From assembly GCA_040878185.1 (NCBI GenBank), contig JBBDMS010000030.1:1-24032 (forward strand): a stretch of DNA of 24,032 nucleotides, written 5' to 3'. The notes beneath the pieces are model-generated. The model had not been told where the DNA came from, searched no databases, and saw only the letters and a program-made list of their open reading frames with translations. Both the position numbers and the translations under genes were made by a program. Below are positions 1 through 6,487 of this stretch, piece after piece (the first letter of the stretch is position 1; each line of letters begins with the position of its first letter). The stretch is from JAWXBK01 sp040878185. Its GTDB lineage: Bacteria > Pseudomonadota > Alphaproteobacteria > Dongiales > Dongiaceae.

Positions 1-2689
1 CGCCGGATGCTTCCCCCCTCACCCTTCCCTCTCCCCCCTCTGGGGGGAGAGGGTGCGCGTCAGCGCGGGTGAGGGGGAGAGCATCCTGCGAAAGGATTCG
101 CGAAGCGTCCGATTCATCCCTTGCAAAGACCGGCGTGATGACGGTGATGTCGGGCAGATGCGTGCCGCCGTTATAGGGCGCGTTGAGCACGAACACGTCG
201 CCCGGCTGCATCGTCGCAGCACGCGCGCGGATGATGGTCTGCACGCTCTCGCCCATGGAGCCGAGATGCACCGGCATATGCGGTGCGTTGGCGATGAGCT
301 GGCCCTCGTCGTCGAACAACGCGCAGGAGAAGTCGAGCCGTTCCTTGATGTTGACCGAGTGCGACGTGTTTTCGAGCGTCGCGCCCATCTGTTCGGCGAT
401 CGACATGAAGAGATTGTTGAAAACCTCGAGCATGATCGGATCGACGCTCGTTCCGATAGCGACCCGCCGCCGCATTTCCACGACCCGCGTCAGCACCAGA
501 TAGCCGCGGTCGGTCAACTCGGCGCGCCACCCCGGCTCGATCACGTTGGTGCCGGTCGGCTCGACGACGATCGCCGGCCCGTCGATCGCATCGCCGGGTG
601 AGAGATCGGCGCGATCGTAGAGCGGGGTATCGGATTTTTCGCCCCGCCCCTGGGCATCGGCGATGTGCATCGCGACGCCTGCACGAGGTTGGGGGGCGCG
701 GGGGTGGGGGGAGTCTTTTCGTTCGACCCCTCCCCCTACCCCCTCCCGCAAGGGAAGGGGGGATTCATTTTTAAGTCCCCTCCCCCCTGGCCGCGGGATG
801 CCGCGGCCGACCGCGGCGTGCGGGGGAGGGATAGGGAGGGGGGTACCTGCTGAACTCGACGCCGCCGCCGTCGCATCGATATCCTCGCCCTCGCCGGTGT
901 GACCGATCAGTTCAACCGAGATCGCCTCGACGATCAGCGCCTTCTCCGGAACGATAAAACCGTAGCGCTGGCGATGCGCGGTTTCGAAGCCGGCGACGAT
1001 CGTGTCGAGATCGCCGAACGCAACGATCAGCGGCGCGTCGGTGCCCTCGTAGCGCAGATGGATGCGCGGCACGGTGTCGATATGCGCATCGGCGATGCCC
1101 TGGTTCGCGATTTCACCGCGCGCGGTCGCTTCGAGCGCGGCGAGCTGTTTGCGCAGGCCGGCGATCGCACCGGATTCGAGCCTGGCCTCGACGGCACCCT
1201 CTTTCAGCACGCGCACGTCGGCGAGACCCATGCCATAGGCCGAGAGCACGCCGGCGAAGGGGTGCAGGAAGATCGAAGTCATGCCGAGCGCATCGGCGAC
1301 GGCGCAGGCATGCTGCCCGCCGGCACCGCCGAAGCAGGTCAAGGTGTAGCGCGTCACGTCGTAGCCGCGCTGGATCGAGATTTCCTTGATCGCGTTCGCC
1401 ATGTTCTCGACGGCGATCATGAGGAAGCCCTCGGCGACCGCTTCGGGCGTGCGCGCCGTTCCGGTCTCCTGCGAGATGCGCGCGGCAAGCTCGGCGAAAC
1501 GCTGGCGCACGATCGCAACATCGATCGGCTGGTCGGCGTTCGGTCCGAAGACCGGCGGAAAGAAATCGGGCTGGATGCGGCCGAGCATCACGTTCGCATC
1601 GGTCACGGTGAGCGGGCCGCCGCGGCGGTAACAAGCCGGTCCCGGATCGGCGCCGGCACTGTCCGGGCCGACGCGGAAGCGGCTGCCGTCGAAATGCAGG
1701 ATCGAACCGCCGCCGGCGGCGACGGTATGGATCTGCATCATCGGCGCGCGCATGCGGACGCCGGCGACCAGCGTGTTGAAGGCGCGTTCGTACTCGCCGT
1801 TGTAATGCGACACGTCGGTCGAGGTGCCGCCCATGTCGAACCCGATGATCTGGCCGAAGCCGGCGCGCTTCGCCGTTTCGACCGCACCGACGATGCCGCC
1901 GGCCGGACCGGAGAGGATCGAATCCTTGCCCTGGAAATTGCGCGCGTCGGCGAGACCGCCGTTCGACTGCATGAACATGAGCCGCGTGGCGGAGCCCAGT
2001 TCGGAGGCGACCAGGTCGACATAGCGCCGCAGGATCGGCGAGACATAGGCATCGACGACCGTCGTGTCGCCGCGGCTCACCAGCTTCATCAGCGGGCTCA
2101 CCTCGTGGCTGACAGAAATCTGGGTGAAGCCGATCTCGCGTGCGATGACGGCGAGACGCTTCTCGTGCGCGGTGTGGCGATAGCCGTGCATCAGGAGGAT
2201 CGCGATAGCGCGGATGCCGGCCTCGAAGGCGGCCTTCATGCCAACGCGGGCGTTGCCTTCCTCGAGCGCAGCGAGAACCGTTCCGTCCGCCATCACCCGC
2301 TCGTCCACTTCGAGGACGCGCTCGTAGAGCATCTCGGGCAGGACGATGTGGCGCGCGAAAATCTCCGGCCGGTTCTGGTAGGCGATGCGCAGCGCATCGG
2401 CGAATCCGCTTGTGACGACCAGCAACACCCGGTCGCCCTTGCGCTCGAGCAGCGCGTTGGTCGCGACCGTGGTGCCCATCTTGACCGCCTCGACCACCGG
2501 CGGAATGTCGGCACCGGGCGCGATACCGAGCAGTTCGCGGATGCCGGCGACCGCGGCGTCGCGATAGCGCTCCTTGTTCTCGGACAGAAGCTTGTGAACG
2601 AGAAGCGAGCCGTCGGGCCGCCGGGCCACGATATCGGTAAAAGTGCCGCCGCGATCGATCCAGAACTGCCAGCGCCGCTCGTCCGTCAT
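1..2689 (-). CDS. 5-oxoprolinase / hydantoinase-like protein (HyuA-HyuB fusion), 3' end outside window
   Basis: Likely ATP-dependent amidohydrolase of cyclic amides (5-oxoproline or hydantoin ring opening), cytosolic. The frame is open from an ATG at 2689 to the window edge (896 codons seen; full-length family members are about 1200 residues). The N-terminus carries the family signature WIDRGGTFTDIV followed by KMGTTVATNALLERKG; the middle has FDMGGTSTDVSHY and FGGAGGQHACAVA. The HyuB half begins around residue 735 (PIMLEVFNNLFMSIAEQMG) with NAPYNGGTHLPDIT near residue 845. AGGA lies 6 nt before the ATG. Two stretches do not resemble the family: about residues 612-673 and from about residue 859 on. 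Both are Pro/Gly/Arg-rich and encoded by palindromic repeat DNA, yet I read no in-frame stop through either. Whether the product is active is not known. Substrate cannot be told from sequence; family confidence is high. Confidence 0.88.
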   Translation of the reverse strand, partial: MTDERRWQFWIDRGGTFTDIVARRPDGSLLVHKLLSENKERYRDAAVAGIRELLGIAPGADIPPVVEAVKMGTTVATNALLERKGDRVLLVVTSGFADALRIAYQNRPEIFARHIVLPEMLYERVLEVDERVMADGTVLAALEEGNARVGMKAAFEAGIRAIAILLMHGYRHTAHEKRLAVIAREIGFTQISVSHEVSPLMKLVSRGDTTVVDAYVSPILRRYVDLVASELGSATRLMFMQSNGGLADARNFQGKDSILSGPAGGIVGAVETAKRAGFGQIIGFDMGGTSTDVSHYNGEYERAFNTLVAGVRMRAPMMQIHTVAAGGGSILHFDGSRFRVGPDSAGADPGPACYRRGGPLTVTDANVMLGRIQPDFFPPVFGPNADQPIDVAIVRQRFAELAARISQETGTARTPEAVAEGFLMIAVENMANAIKEISIQRGYDVTRYTLTCFGGAGGQHACAVADALGMTSIFLHPFAGVLSAYGMGLADVRVLKEGAVEARLESGAIAGLRKQLAALEATARGEIANQGIADAHIDTVPRIHLRYEGTDAPLIVAFGDLDTIVAGFETAHRQRYGFIVPEKALIVEAISVELIGHTGEGEDIDATAAASSSAGTPLPIPPPHAAVGRGIPRPGGRGLKNESPLPLREGVGGGVERKDSPHPRAPQPRAGVAMHIADAQGRGEKSDTPLYDRADLSPGDAIDGPAIVVEPTGTNVIEPGWRAELTDRGYLVLTRVVEMRRRVAIGTSVDPIMLEVFNNLFMSIAEQMGATLENTSHSVNIKERLDFSCALFDDEGQLIANAPHMPVHLGSMGESVQTIIRARAATMQPGDVFVLNAPYNGGTHLPDITVITPVFARDESDASRILSQDALPLTRADAHPLPPEGGEGRVRGEASG
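13..78. repeat. Palindromic dispersed repeat inside the HyuB part
   Basis: Outer arms CCCCCTCACCC (14-24) and GGGTGAGGGGG (67-77) are inverted, and inner arms CCCTCTCCCCC and GGGGGAGAGGG (about 28-53) pair as well. The element is read through in the hydantoinase frame as PLPPEGGEGRVRGE. Foreign-looking coding sequence extends to about position 115. The end beyond the window start is not visible. Confidence 0.7.
673..846. repeat. Palindromic dispersed repeat inserted in-frame in the hydantoinase gene
   Basis: The left arm (about 726-748, C-rich with a CTAC core) is nearly the reverse complement of the right arm (about 820-843, G-rich with GGGATAGGG). An inner copy of the CGCGGCCGACCGCG core lies at about 802-815. 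The same core recurs in the intergenic element at 4037-4104, so this is one repeat family. The insert adds about 58 codons with no stop in the host frame. Exact ends are not determinable; limits are where hydantoinase similarity stops and resumes. Confidence 0.75.
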
Positions 2690-2716
2690 CCTCTGTCCTA
2701 TCCGTCTCGCTCTCGT

Positions 2717-2776
2717 TTCGCCCGCGCCCAATTCGCCCGCGGCCATTTCGCTCGCGCCTATTTCGCTCGCGCCGGG
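2717..2776. repeat. Four 15-bp tandem repeats upstream of the hydantoinase gene
   Basis: Units at 2717-2731, 2732-2746, 2747-2761 and 2762-2776 share the form TTCGCYCGCGSC plus three variable bases. They lie 28 bp upstream of the hydantoinase start, in its leader or promoter region. The rest of the 2690-2903 spacer shows no clear feature beyond ribosome-binding sites. No function is evident. Confidence 0.8.
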
Positions 2777-2903
2777 GGCCGCTCGCCGGTTGGCTCTTTT
2801 CCTTGCGCGCGGCTTCTTTAGGATGGCTGGTTTAGGATAGCGGGGGCGCCCAAGGCAAGGCCGGACGCCGGCGCATTTCGGCAGCCGTTCCACGGGACAC
2901 TCC

Positions 2904-3602
2904 ATGATCCTCTCGCACGACTGGCGCTTCATCTTCATCAAGACCGAGAAGACTGGCTCGACCGCCGTCGAGATGGCGCTGGCGGGGCTTTGCGGTCCGC
3001 TCGACATCGTGACGCCGATCCATGCGACCGACGAAGCAATGCGGCTCGCCGACGGGAGCCGCGCGCGCAATTTCATTTCGCTCGAATCCGCCTTCAAACC
3101 CGAAGCGGACCTCGATGCCCAGGAGGCGCGGCTGAAGAGCAACGGCTATGCGATGCGCCAGCGCGGCGTTTTCTATAACCACATGCCGGCGGCGCAGATC
3201 CGCGAGCAAGCGGGCGCCCGCATCTTCGATAGCTATTTCAAGTTCGCGGTCGAGCGCGATCCGCGCGAAAAACTGATCTCTTACTACTTCTGGCTCGGCA
3301 AGCAGCGCGAAACCAGTTTCGCCGATTTCGTCGCCGGCTTCGAACCGACGGCGAACTGGCAGCGCTACACGATCGACGGCAGGCTCGCGGTCGACCGGCT
3401 GATCCGCCACGACCGACTCGGCGAGGGTTTGCGCGAAGGGCTGGCCCCGCTCGGGATTGCGTGGCCGGGCCAGATGAAGCGACCCAAGTCCGGCTTCCGC
3501 CCGCCCGAGGCGACGGTTGCGTCCTTGTTCGATGCCGATCTGACGCGGCTCGTCGAACAGCGTTTCGCGCGCGATTTCGAGTTCTACGCGATGGCGACGT
3601 AG
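2904..3602 (+). CDS. Sulfotransferase family protein (PAPS-dependent)
   Basis: Predicted cytosolic sulfotransferase of the Sulfotransfer_2 type, 232 residues, moving sulfate from PAPS to an unidentified, probably carbohydrate, acceptor. The start FIFIKTEKTGSTAVE (residues 9-23) is the 5'-phosphosulfate-binding loop. FKFAVERDPREKLISYYF (112-129) is the 3'-phosphate-binding segment with the expected Arg and Ser region. GGGAC stands 8 nt before the ATG. The gene diverges from the hydantoinase gene and is followed by repeat-rich DNA, so it appears monocistronic. It lies next to the glycosyltransferase operon, converging with it, which makes a role in sulfating glycans an attractive but unproven idea. 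Family assignment is firm, substrate unknown. Confidence 0.85.
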   Translation: MILSHDWRFIFIKTEKTGSTAVEMALAGLCGPLDIVTPIHATDEAMRLADGSRARNFISLESAFKPEADLDAQEARLKSNGYAMRQRGVFYNHMPAAQIREQAGARIFDSYFKFAVERDPREKLISYYFWLGKQRETSFADFVAGFEPTANWQRYTIDGRLAVDRLIRHDRLGEGLREGLAPLGIAWPGQMKRPKSGFRPPEATVASLFDADLTRLVEQRFARDFEFYAMAT

Positions 3603-3655
3603 CAATTCACCACAGAGACACGAGAGAGCAGGAGAGCGAGGCGCAAGGAAGGATG

Positions 3656-3726
3656 TTTCACCACAGAGACACAGAGATCGCAGAGACGAAATGTTTCTCG
3701 TTTTCCTCTGTGCCTCTGTGGTGAGA
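3656..3726. repeat. 21-bp inverted repeat (CACCACAGAGACACAGAG type)
   Basis: The arm at 3656-3676 (TTTCACCACAGAGACACAG...) is the reverse complement of 3706-3726 with two mismatches. A further partial direct copy, TTCACCACAGAGACAC, starts at 3606, four bases after the sulfotransferase stop codon. The stem could act as a bidirectional transcription stop or mRNA 3'-end protector. It looks like a dispersed repeat rather than a classical terminator, since no T-run follows. Confidence 0.75.
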
Positions 3727-4106
3727 AACTCCCCTCACCCTACCCTCTCCCCCGAGCTGCGATCGGTCGCGGCGCGTTTCGCCGGATCTGACTTTGTTGC
3801 ACCTCGTCCTGAGCCTGTCGAAGGACGAGGCGGCGCGATACTGCGACCCCTCAAGGTTCGCCCTTCGACAGGCTCAGGGCGAGGCTCCAGTATGAGGACC
3901 CTGAGAGGGCGCGGCCGACCTTTGCTTCGGGGCGAGGGTTTCAATTAGGTGTCGCTTTTTCTCCCTCTCCCGCGTGCGGAGAGAGGGTGGCCGTGCGAGC
4001 GCGAGCAAGCACGGTCGGGTGAGGGTCTACTTGACGCCCCCTCACCCTACCCTCTCCCCCGCGCCGTGATCGGTCGCGGCCGACCGCGACGCGGGGGCGA
4101 GGGCTT
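3727..4106. repeat. Cluster of palindromic dispersed repeats, no gene
   Basis: This stretch holds no credible gene. It contains a split copy of a CCCTCACCCTACCCTCTCCC palindrome (left about 3733-3775, right about 3907-3938). Inside it is a second repeat type built on CCTGAGCCTGTCGAAGG (3802-3830, and inverted at 3859-3881, itself flanked by ATACTG/CAGTAT arms at 3838-3843 and 3888-3893). A third hairpin module covers about 3960-4028, and an intact palindrome covers 4037-4104 with the core GGTCGCGGCCGACC. The cluster separates the 3' ends of the sulfotransferase gene and the glycosyltransferase operon and may terminate both. Confidence 0.75.
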
Positions 4107-4119
4107 TAATCGGCCGAGC

Positions 4120-4506
4120 CTAATACGGCTTGTAGCTCTTTTCCTCGACGATGTCGGAGCCGACCAGCAGGTTGATGTCCTTCTTGAACGCGGCGCGACG
4201 GTCGTTGGTGATATAGACCGCGCGGGCGAGCTCGACGAAGCGCGCGCCGAAATCCCGCGCGCGCTCGAGATCGCGGATCTCGTCCTCGATTACCCAGAGC
4301 GCCTCGTTGACCGATCTGAGGTCCAAGGTCAGCGCGTCCAACTCGGCCGATGGCGGCACGCTTTGCTTCACCGTCTCGCGCAGCAGCGTCTGCTCGCGCA
4401 CGACATTGGCGCGCTTGGCCGGATCGGCGATGCGCCCGGCCTTGATGTCGAGAATGGTGAGCTTGTCGACCAGTTCGCCGACGGAGATCGGCACGCGGAT
4501 TTCCAT
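4120..4506 (-). CDS. DUF6165-type small protein, last gene of the TPR-glycosyltransferase operon
   Basis: A 128-residue protein with no signal peptide or membrane segment. It begins MEIRVPISVGELVDKLTILD, the opening I associate with the DUF6165 family, and then becomes largely helical and charged (REQTLLRETV, VIEDEIRDLERARDF), possibly a short coiled coil. The C-terminus is KSYKPY. The start is supported by AAAGGA about 7 nt before the ATG. It lies 49 bp downstream of the last TPR-glycosyltransferase in the same direction, so it is probably co-transcribed. The function of the family is not known to me. Placement suggests a partner or regulator of the glycosyltransferases. Confidence 0.75.
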   Translation of the reverse strand: MEIRVPISVGELVDKLTILDIKAGRIADPAKRANVVREQTLLRETVKQSVPPSAELDALTLDLRSVNEALWVIEDEIRDLERARDFGARFVELARAVYITNDRRAAFKKDINLLVGSDIVEEKSYKPY

Positions 4507-4555
4507 GGATTGTCCTTTCGCGGTGGCGGACCCTAGCCGATGGAACGGCCGCGCG

Positions 4556-6487
4556 TCACCAGCCGCCGGCGATGCGGCGTTCCAGCGCCGTGCGCACCCG
4601 TTCGATGACGGGGACCCACTGGCCCTGCTTCTCCTGGCGGAAGATGCGCAGGGTCGGATACCAGGGGCTGTCCTCGCGGGTCAGAAGCCAGCGGAAATCG
4701 GGCGCCGCTCCGAGCAGCAGCCAGACCGGGCGGCCGAGCGCGCCGGCGAGATGCGCGATCGCGGTATCGACAGTGATGACGAGATCGAGCCCGCAGATGA
4801 CGGCCGCCGTGTCGCAGAAGGCTTCGCCCGGCCCGTCCATCTCGCCGGTCCAGTCGGTCAGGCGATCGGCGAGCCCGGATGCGGCGATCTGTTCGCGGCC
4901 CGGCCCTTTCTGGAGGTTGACCGCCGAGACGCGCGGCAGATCGAGCAAAGGTGCGAGGTTCGCGAATTCGAGCGAGCGCAGATGATTCGCCTGATGCCGG
5001 ATCGAACCCTGCCAGCAGAGACCGATACGAAAGCCGGGCAACGACGCAAGGCGCTCGCGCCAGGTCGCGATCCGCGCGCGGTCGGCCTTCAGATAGGGAA
5101 TCCAGGCCGGCACGCTGGTGACCCCTGTACCGCAGAGATGCGGCAGGCTCATCAGCGGCACATGGCAATCGAAGCGCGGCAATTTTTCACCGCGCGCGGC
5201 CAGAATCTCGACGCCGTCGAGCCCGCGCACCAGCCGCTTCAGCTCCGGCTGGATTTCGAGCGCGACATTGACGCCCTGCGCCGCCAGCACCGGCACATAG
5301 CGCAGGAACTGGATCGCATCGCCGAAACCCTGCTCGGTCCAGACCAGCAGGCGCTTGCCAGCGAGATCGCCGCCGTCCCAGAGCGGTTCACGGAAACTCT
5401 GCCGTTCCTTGCGGAAGCGGTCGGTCTTCCAGCGCCATTCATATTCGCGCCAGCCTTCGCGATAGCGGCCGACCGACAGCAACGCCATCGACAGATTGAA
5501 ATGCGCGAGCGGTTCCTCCGGGCGCATCGCGATCGCCTTGCGCAGCAGGCGGATCGCAGCGCCCAGGTGACCCTGCACCTGTCGCGTCGCGCCCAGAAAC
5601 GCCATCGCGTCGGCGGAATTCGGCTGAAGATCGAGCACCTTGCTGTAACAGACGACCGCGCCGTCGAACTCGCCGACATCGAACAAGGCAGCCGCAAGAT
5701 TGAGATGACCGTCGACGCTGTTGGGCGCGCGGCGGATCGCCTCGCCGCAATAGGCGATCGCCTCGCGCGGCCGGCCGCGATCGCGCAGGATGCCGCCGAC
5801 CAACGCCAGCACGTCGGGATCGTCGGGTCGCTGCACCTTCAGCGCCATCGCGGTGTCTTCGGCCTGTTCGAGCCGGCCGAGCCGCTTCTGGATCGTAACC
5901 AGCGCCTTCAGGAGTGTCGGATTGCCGGGATGCGCGGCGCGCGCCGAATCGAGTGCGTCGACTGCCTGATCGGGCAACCCGGCCGTCACCAGCATGTCGG
6001 CGAGTTCGAGCGAGGCCGCGAGCTGGTTCGGATCGGCCTCGAGCAGCCGGCGGAACTCGGCGATCGCGGGACGCGCACGGCCGGAGCGGCGCAGCGATTG
6101 CGCGAAGCCCAACCGCGCCTGGTGATTGTCCGGCTGATAAAGCAGCGAGCGGCGGTAATTGTCGGCCGCCTCCTTATGCTCGCCAAGCTGCGCCAGCAAC
6201 GTCGCGAGATTATAGGCGGCGCCGGAATCCTGCGGATTGCTGCGCACCGCCTTTTCGAGCGCGATCCGCGCATTCGCCTGGTTGCCGGTCGCTGAATGCA
6301 GCACGCCGAGCAGATGCCAGGCAGCGGAATGGTTCGGCACATGCGAGACCACGCGCTCGGCGAGATGGCGCGCCTCGGTCATGCGGCCGTTCTGATAATG
6401 CTCGACCGCGGCGTTGAAATCCGCCTCGGGGTCGATGCGTTTGGGGCCAGGGGGCTTGGGGCCGCCGGGTTTGGGATCCTCAGCCAT
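4556..6487 (-). CDS. TPR protein with GT9/heptosyltransferase-like C-terminal domain (array member 5)
   Basis: 643 residues, predicted cytosolic. A Pro/Gly/Lys-rich N-terminus (PKPGGPKPPGPK) precedes about nine TPR units (residues about 20-345). After the linker REYEWRW comes a GT-B glycosyltransferase resembling GT9: EQGFGDAIQFLRY (385-397), IGLCWQGS (488-495), and the conserved VDTAIAHLAGALGRP (573-587), where GT9 enzymes bind the nucleotide-sugar. The TPR solenoid probably docks a protein acceptor, as in the flagellin glycosyltransferase FlmG of Caulobacter (inference). The ATG overlaps the upstream gene's TGA within ATGGCTGA (8 bp). A longer in-frame start at 6664 would run deep into the upstream gene and lacks family similarity. 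Donor sugar and target are unknown. Confidence 0.85.
   Translation of the reverse strand: MAEDPKPGGPKPPGPKRIDPEADFNAAVEHYQNGRMTEARHLAERVVSHVPNHSAAWHLLGVLHSATGNQANARIALEKAVRSNPQDSGAAYNLATLLAQLGEHKEAADNYRRSLLYQPDNHQARLGFAQSLRRSGRARPAIAEFRRLLEADPNQLAASLELADMLVTAGLPDQAVDALDSARAAHPGNPTLLKALVTIQKRLGRLEQAEDTAMALKVQRPDDPDVLALVGGILRDRGRPREAIAYCGEAIRRAPNSVDGHLNLAAALFDVGEFDGAVVCYSKVLDLQPNSADAMAFLGATRQVQGHLGAAIRLLRKAIAMRPEEPLAHFNLSMALLSVGRYREGWREYEWRWKTDRFRKERQSFREPLWDGGDLAGKRLLVWTEQGFGDAIQFLRYVPVLAAQGVNVALEIQPELKRLVRGLDGVEILAARGEKLPRFDCHVPLMSLPHLCGTGVTSVPAWIPYLKADRARIATWRERLASLPGFRIGLCWQGSIRHQANHLRSLEFANLAPLLDLPRVSAVNLQKGPGREQIAASGLADRLTDWTGEMDGPGEAFCDTAAVICGLDLVITVDTAIAHLAGALGRPVWLLLGAAPDFRWLLTREDSPWYPTLRIFRQEKQGQWVPVIERVRTALERRIAGGW

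Noticed and set aside
899..2821. 640-codon open frame on the plus strand
   Set aside because: It is antisense to the hydantoinase gene, is dominated by Arg/Asp/His typical of reversed GC-rich codons, and has no recognisable domain.
2832..3605. 257-codon open frame on the minus strand
   Set aside because: Antisense to the sulfotransferase, which carries both PAPS-binding motifs.
3606..4104. Possible CRISPR array
   Set aside because: Repeats are of several types, inverted or nested, without regular spacers; no cas gene is present.
4307..6295. 662-codon open frame on the plus strand
   Set aside because: Antisense to a TPR-glycosyltransferase gene with clear domain motifs; no family signature in the plus frame.
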